A stretch of DNA of 64,000 bases from Thermothielavioides terrestris NRRL 8126. Taxonomy: Eukaryota; Ascomycota; Sordariomycetes; Sordariales; Chaetomiaceae. The DNA is taken from assembly GCF_000226115.1 (NCBI RefSeq), contig NC_016461.1, forward strand, positions 1,426,001 through 1,490,000, read 5' to 3'. A model generated the notes under the pieces. It was not told where the DNA came from and did not search any database. It saw only the letters and a list, made by a program, of their open reading frames with translations. Both the position numbers and the translations under genes were made by a program. Of the stretch, positions 59,481 to 64,000 are shown piece by piece. How positions within the stretch are numbered: position 1 is the first letter of the stretch; each line of letters begins with the position of its first letter.

Positions 59481-61710
59481 TCATCGGAACTGCAGCCGAA
59501 TGATCGAGAACAGCATGTTCTGCAGCACATGCAGCATGACGGCGACGCAGGTAGGGAGCAGCTCCGGCCAGACAATAAAGTCGAGCTTGCCCTCAGTGAC
59601 GACGCTCACTTTGTAGATCCAGCGGATCAGGCCAGAGACGAGGAAGCTCGCGACGAGCTCGCATCCCCACGTGATCGTCGAGGCGTAAAAGGTCAGGTTA
59701 AAGTCGTAGTCCTCGGTGTCCTCGGTGCCGTCGAAGGCAAAGTATGGGTAGACGTTTTTGTTGGCGCCGAAGTGCAACACTACCACGCTGCCGAGGAAGG
59801 CGAGCATCGAGGCGTTTTCCGCAAGGAAGCGAATAAAGACGTTGCGGATGCACATCTTTTGATACGAACCGTAACTCTGGCCGCTGACACCAATCGCCGA
59901 CAGAAACCAGTGGAAAGGCGCCGACATCAGTATTGGAGTGACGATGATGAGGCCCGCCGACGAAAGTACTTGGAGAAGGATGAACTGGGACGGGCTCCGC
60001 AGGCGAGCATACAAGGCGCGAACGTAGGTCTGGTATGTGAGCATGAAATAGCTGTCAAACGTCAGGCGGTGAACGTCAAGAACTGGGAGAAGCGACACAT
60101 GTCCACGTACAGCTTGAAGATCCAGCTCAGGGGATAGCTCCCGACCCGCTCGCCCTCGTTGCCGCCCAGAATCCACCCAGTCAGCCCGTCCAGCAGATGC
60201 ACGGTCGTGATCCACCCGTAGACGTAGACGATGGTCTCCCAGTTATTGTGCGGCAACGTGCTCAGGTAGATTTCAGCATAAGCCTCCCCGATCACGTACG
60301 CAAGCAGGCCGATGGACAAGGCCAAGCAAAACCACACGAAGCGCACGAAGCTCGCCGGAAGCCACTGTCGGCGTAATCTCACGGGCAGCCTGCGGCGAGG
60401 ATAGCGCTCATCCACGAACCCGACCGCTGAGGCCCCAAGGGTCGAATCGAAAGGATCATGGTCCGAGGCGGCAAGATACCGTCTCCCCTCGCGGTTCGAA
60501 AGGGTCCTGTCCGGGTCACCAGCCCACCACGACGACGTAAAGATGCGCTGCGTCTCGGAGAGCGAGTGTCGCAAGCCGAGATGCCGCTCGTGTGTCATGA
60601 GGAGGCAGAAAGCGATAGCGACCGGCATCGCCATGATGAGAAACGTCCACGAGATCCAGGCCGTGTTGTGGACGGTCAGGAACTTGGCGTTCGGGACGAG
60701 GTAAATGGGGATTGGAACCGCAATCGACAAGATGGCGATCGCAGACACGGTAATTGGGAAACCCAGCGAGGGCGGCCACCAATTGAGGCTATAAATGTTA
60801 AACACCTTGGTGATCCATATCAGTGCCGTCAGGTTGTAAAAGCTGTAGTAGACGAATAGGAAGAACCAAAAGTTGACTTGCACCCTCGCGGCTCCGTGAC
60901 CCGGCACTTTGGTGCCGGGTGTGGGCTGTGGTTCTCCGGGCCGATGCATCCCATCTTCGCCGCCGCTAGGAAGAGGGTACTGCGGGAAGGGGACAGCACA
61001 CCACGCAACGGCCTACACAAGCGTTAGTCTGTCTGCCAGTAGTGTTCTCGGCCCTTGCCAAGGCCCCCGGGACAGCTTGGACTAGACTCGGTTGCAAGGC
61101 CTAAGAGCGTGTCAATCGGCCAACTCACCAAGGATGCAGGCAACACAACCAAAGCCCCCCATCGGCTCCACCACACATCAACCACCCTCCGAATGGCGCT
61201 GGCCTTAGGCTCAACCCACGTATCCTCCAGCTTTCTCAACTCCCTCTTTATCCTTGCCTTCACTCTCTTCCACCACCTCCCACTCCCTCCAGCACAGCAA
61301 CACAGAGAATCTCCTTCCCCCGCATCCCCATCGCCCTCCTCCTCTTCTGACTGTCCTTCACCGGCCTCTAAGGCCTCCGCCTCAGCAGCAGCAGCGGCAG
61401 CAGCGACCAGCGCCCCATAGCCCACATGCACACTCCCCCTCCAGCCCGGCTCGCCAGAAGAAAGCAACCCTATCTGGCCTCCGGGCAAGAGCCCCAACCC
61501 ACCAGCGGTCACTCGAGCTCGGCCGCGCCCGCCACCGCTACCACCACCACCACCAGCAATGCCGCCAGCCGTGCGAGACACGCCGCTCGTCGGCCGGTCA
61601 CTCGGCCGCGGCACGACGCGGAACCGGCCCAGCAGCGGCGACGCCTCAGAAAGATACCGCACGTTCTGGGCGCGCTCGGAGCCCTGCTGGAAAGAGAAGA
61701 AATGAGGCAT
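59481..61710 (-). CDS. Conserved fungal multi-pass membrane protein
   Basis: Three exons on the minus strand: 61129-61710, 60111-61012 and 59481-60051, introns of 116 bases (GTGAGT...TGTAG, branch CTAAC) and 59 bases (GTACGT...ACAG, branch CTGAC), 684 residues. Residues 1-150 are Gly/Arg/Ala-rich, then acidic, with a CCC cluster. About ten hydrophobic spans follow, from RWGALVVLPASLAVAWCAVPF at the first splice join to CVAVMLHVLQNMLFSII at the C-terminus, with a hydrophilic loop of ~90 residues in the middle. Splicing intron 2 gives WIFKLYFMLTYQTYVRALYARLRSPSQF; unspliced, a stop follows at once. No transporter or enzyme signature is recognisable. It resembles conserved uncharacterised integral membrane proteins of filamentous ascomycetes. 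The same strand as the karyopherin gene upstream, 1.3 kb away. Confidence 0.85.
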
Positions 61711-63020
61711 CGTTGTTGAGTGCGCGACGAGGCCGGGGCCGGCTTTGAGCCGGTGATAGATCGGGAGGGAAGTTCGCCGGTGGTCGGGGACGGTGGCGGC
61801 GGCGGGCGGTCCGGGTGGAGCGAGGCGGGGGGTGAGCGTGAGGGAAGGAGGGAGGGAGGTGGCGTCGTTGTTGTTGTTGCTAACCCGACGGCCGAGCCGG
61901 GAGCTGTGGCCGGTGGAAGAAGGATGGGGTTTGTTTGCTCTGGCAGAGGTCCGTCTGATGTGTGGCTCTCGTTTATCCGTTCGTCCCTTCTGCTTGGGAG
62001 CGTGTTACAGGGTTGATGGCTGCATGACTTCGCGTGATCGGGGTGCCGGGGTCGTGCGTCGCGGGCTTCTCTGCGTCACGCGCTGGAGTCGCGCTTGCGT
62101 CTCCCTCGACTTGTGCTGTCGCTGTTGCTTGCGCCGGCGTTTTGAGGCAGGCACGGGAAGGGCGATGCATAAAAGCGCAGAGAACCTGGCTGCTGCGTAC
62201 AACACTCCCTGCACTGTAACGACTGGGTCGTGGGCAGGATACCGCGGTCAGTCCTGGATTGTTTTTCGGTTTCGGGAGCTTCCAGTTGGGTCTCGTGTCC
62301 GGATACGGCCCCACTTAGATCCCTGCTGTGCTGCAGGCTGCAGCAGAGTCGGTACCTACGTTACCTAATACAGGTACGCCACTGACGACCTTGTGTTCTT
62401 CGCCTCTGACATAGGTGTAAAGGGCCGCATGTCCGGAATATGCATACCAGTCAAAATTACTTTAGTTAATGCATCGAGAGATCTTGTCCAACCACCTTAC
62501 ATACCTATCTAGAAAAATCAGGTACATTTCCCGGGCCGCTCGAACCGGAGTACGGAATGGAGACTGCCAGAGAGAATGCCCCGTGCCTTGCTCCCTCCAG
62601 CGTGTTACTAACGGACTTGCTGGTACGCCACTGACAGCAGGCCGCCCGGCCTCAGTGGAGGGGACCCAACACGCTGTCGCCTATCGCCAGCATTGAAATC
62701 GAGGAGGGCATGGTTTAGGTCAACAAGACGGTGAAGTAGTCCACAGAACAGAAAAAGACTCACACATCGCAAAGTATCTTCGATTGTTCTCTGTCTTCAC
62801 CTCCAGCCGACTCGGCTCGATGAATAGATGCCCATTATCTATCTATTCGCACGGAGGTTTTCCCTGCCGGGTGTGGGCGGCCCCTTTGCTGGCCTTGCTG
62901 AAACCCTTTGAAGGGGAAGATGGCCGGCGCATATAAGTGCTAACCTGCCTCGCGGCCCTGTTGGCACGATCCTTCTCCGCCTGAGCCTCCCTTGGATTGG
63001 CCCTCGGCCAGCTCCTTTGG
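61711..63020. other. Leader and intergenic DNA, no gene seen
   Basis: About 1.3 kb between two genes on the minus strand; it should hold the promoter of the membrane protein gene and the 3' UTR of the karyopherin gene. No protein-like frame was found. An ACGGAATGG word lies at 62551-62559. Confidence 0.5.
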
Positions 63021-64000
63021 TCACCCGTCGACCTGCCCTCCAGGCTGGCTCAACCTTTGAAACCCTATCAGCACCTCGCGGTCCACGTTCACCGCCCAGT
63101 TCGCCTCGAACGCCTGCTCCCCGCCAACCCGCTGCACCACATCCGCCAACCGCGCCCTGACAAACTCGTAGGTCACCACGCTGTGCACGGGGTCCTTGGC
63201 CGCGAACTCGCGCTCATGCACGTCCAGCGGCGTGTCGTACTCGTACCGGCCCACCTCGGTCCACACCAGGCTGTCCTGCCCGCCGAGCGTCTCGCCGCTC
63301 GTGCCGTCCGCCAGCTCTGTGACTACGCTGGTCCCTGCCAAGAATGTCAGCTGTCCTCTTCCAATCTCCGGGGTATAAGGAGAAGTCTGAGAGCAAAATT
63401 CCTCCTCTCGGAGGAACAATGACTCCCTGCACAGTCGTAGAGGTGGAATAAACGGGGCAGGTTGTTACTCACACATGGACAAATAGTCTTGCAGGCGTGC
63501 AAGGACCAGATCCTGCATAGGGTTCGGCAGCTCCCAGAGGCGGGTCAGGGCCAGGCACGAGAGTTTCTCGCGCTCGATGTCACCCATGCAGTCGAAGTTG
63601 GCGAACCATTGGCTGCTGAGCCACGACCAGACCTGTTCGATGGGACTGCCGAAGCTGGTCAACATGGTGACGAGGAGGGCCGGGTCCGCGAGCGCGATGC
63701 GGGCGAGCAGGGCGAAATAGTCCGTCTCCTTGACGGTGTTGATCTTGCTGGGTTTCCGGTTGGGCCCGGTGGTTTGGCTGGATTCCCACGCGCTGTGCAG
63801 CCCTTCCAGGATAGCGCGAAGAACGCCGATCTCAAGCAGGTCCTGGACAACGACCGAGACACCCTGGGCGCCGCCGAACGCATCAGCTACGCGGATTACC
63901 AGCTCGATGGACTTCGCGCCCAGCTGTGACTGGTCCCGGCTCCTCGAATCCAGCGTCTTCGCCAGCGCTGCCAGGGTGGGCTGGCGAAGCGCATCGCGAA
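63021..64000 (-). CDS. Importin-beta family karyopherin (Kap120/importin-11-like), C-terminal part
   Basis: The 5' part lies beyond the window edge. Exons 63473-64000 (partial) and 63021-63334 join over a 138-base intron (donor GTGAGT, acceptor GGCAG); 279 residues are present. The join makes RLQDYLSMWTSVVTEL, an uninterrupted HEAT-repeat helix. The visible protein is a series of amphipathic helices (SIELVIRVADAFGGAQ, DYFALLARIALADPALLVTML, WLSSQWFANFDCMGDIEREK, LSCLALTRLWELP) as expected of HEAT repeats in a karyopherin superhelix. The CMGDIEREKLSCLALTRL stretch is what suggests the Kap120/importin-11 branch. These proteins carry cargo through nuclear pores in a RanGTP-dependent way; in yeast Kap120 imports ribosome-biogenesis factors. 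The Ran-binding N-terminus is not in view, so family is likely but the subfamily is less certain. Confidence 0.78.

Noticed and set aside
60058..60085. Apparent frameshift by a seven-base near-duplication (TGACGTT) in the membrane protein gene
   Set aside because: A consensus 59-base intron covers it and restores the frame, so no mutation needs to be assumed.

Overview
The window is nuclear DNA of a filamentous ascomycete, most likely a Sordariomycete of the Sordariales type. That placement is inferred from GC-rich, G/C-ending coding exons, short GT-AG introns (49 to 247 bases, several with a CTGAC or CTAAC branch site), a Zn2Cys6 transcription factor, a fungal flavohemoglobin and a fungal F-box family. 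I found no rRNA, tRNA, CRISPR or recognisable transposase gene. Species cannot be fixed from this sequence alone.

Layout, left to right: a membrane-anchored ZZ-zinc-finger/EF-hand protein (785-3682, +); an F-box-like, cysteine-rich protein (9065-10390, -); a small secreted protein with a broken or spliced reading frame (15650-16237, -); a SET-domain methyltransferase (18689-19706, +); a flavohemoglobin nitric-oxide dioxygenase (21295-22649, -); a probably mitochondrial short-chain dehydrogenase (26566-27569, +) convergent with a small helix-turn-helix protein (27759-28420, -); a Leu3-type Zn2Cys6 regulator (31638-34214, +); an 11-kb gene-empty stretch; a nuclear-looking conserved fungal protein (45379-47473, +); a GH47/EDEM-type ER mannosidase-like protein with a C-terminal PA domain (51150-54492, +) convergent with adenine phosphoribosyltransferase (55163-56076, -); an unrecognised long reading frame (57217-58084, -); a ten-span membrane protein (59481-61710, -); and the 3' end of a Kap120/importin-11-like karyopherin (63021 to beyond 64000, -).

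The genes are unrelated housekeeping, regulatory and stress functions; I see no biosynthetic cluster or operon-like unit. Most genes needed their introns resolved to give intact products, and exon joins are stated in each entry. The intergenic DNA is unusual in content: it carries many copies of short palindromic words (TAGTGTACACTA, TACCTAGGTA, ACGGAATACGGAA), very long homopolymers (A69, A42, T42, G23), a telomere-like patch and a strong G-quadruplex candidate. I found no convincing new multi-gene system. The best leads are the scattered palindrome family, the unassigned frame at 57217-58084 with a possible small gene just upstream, and the disrupted secreted-protein gene.
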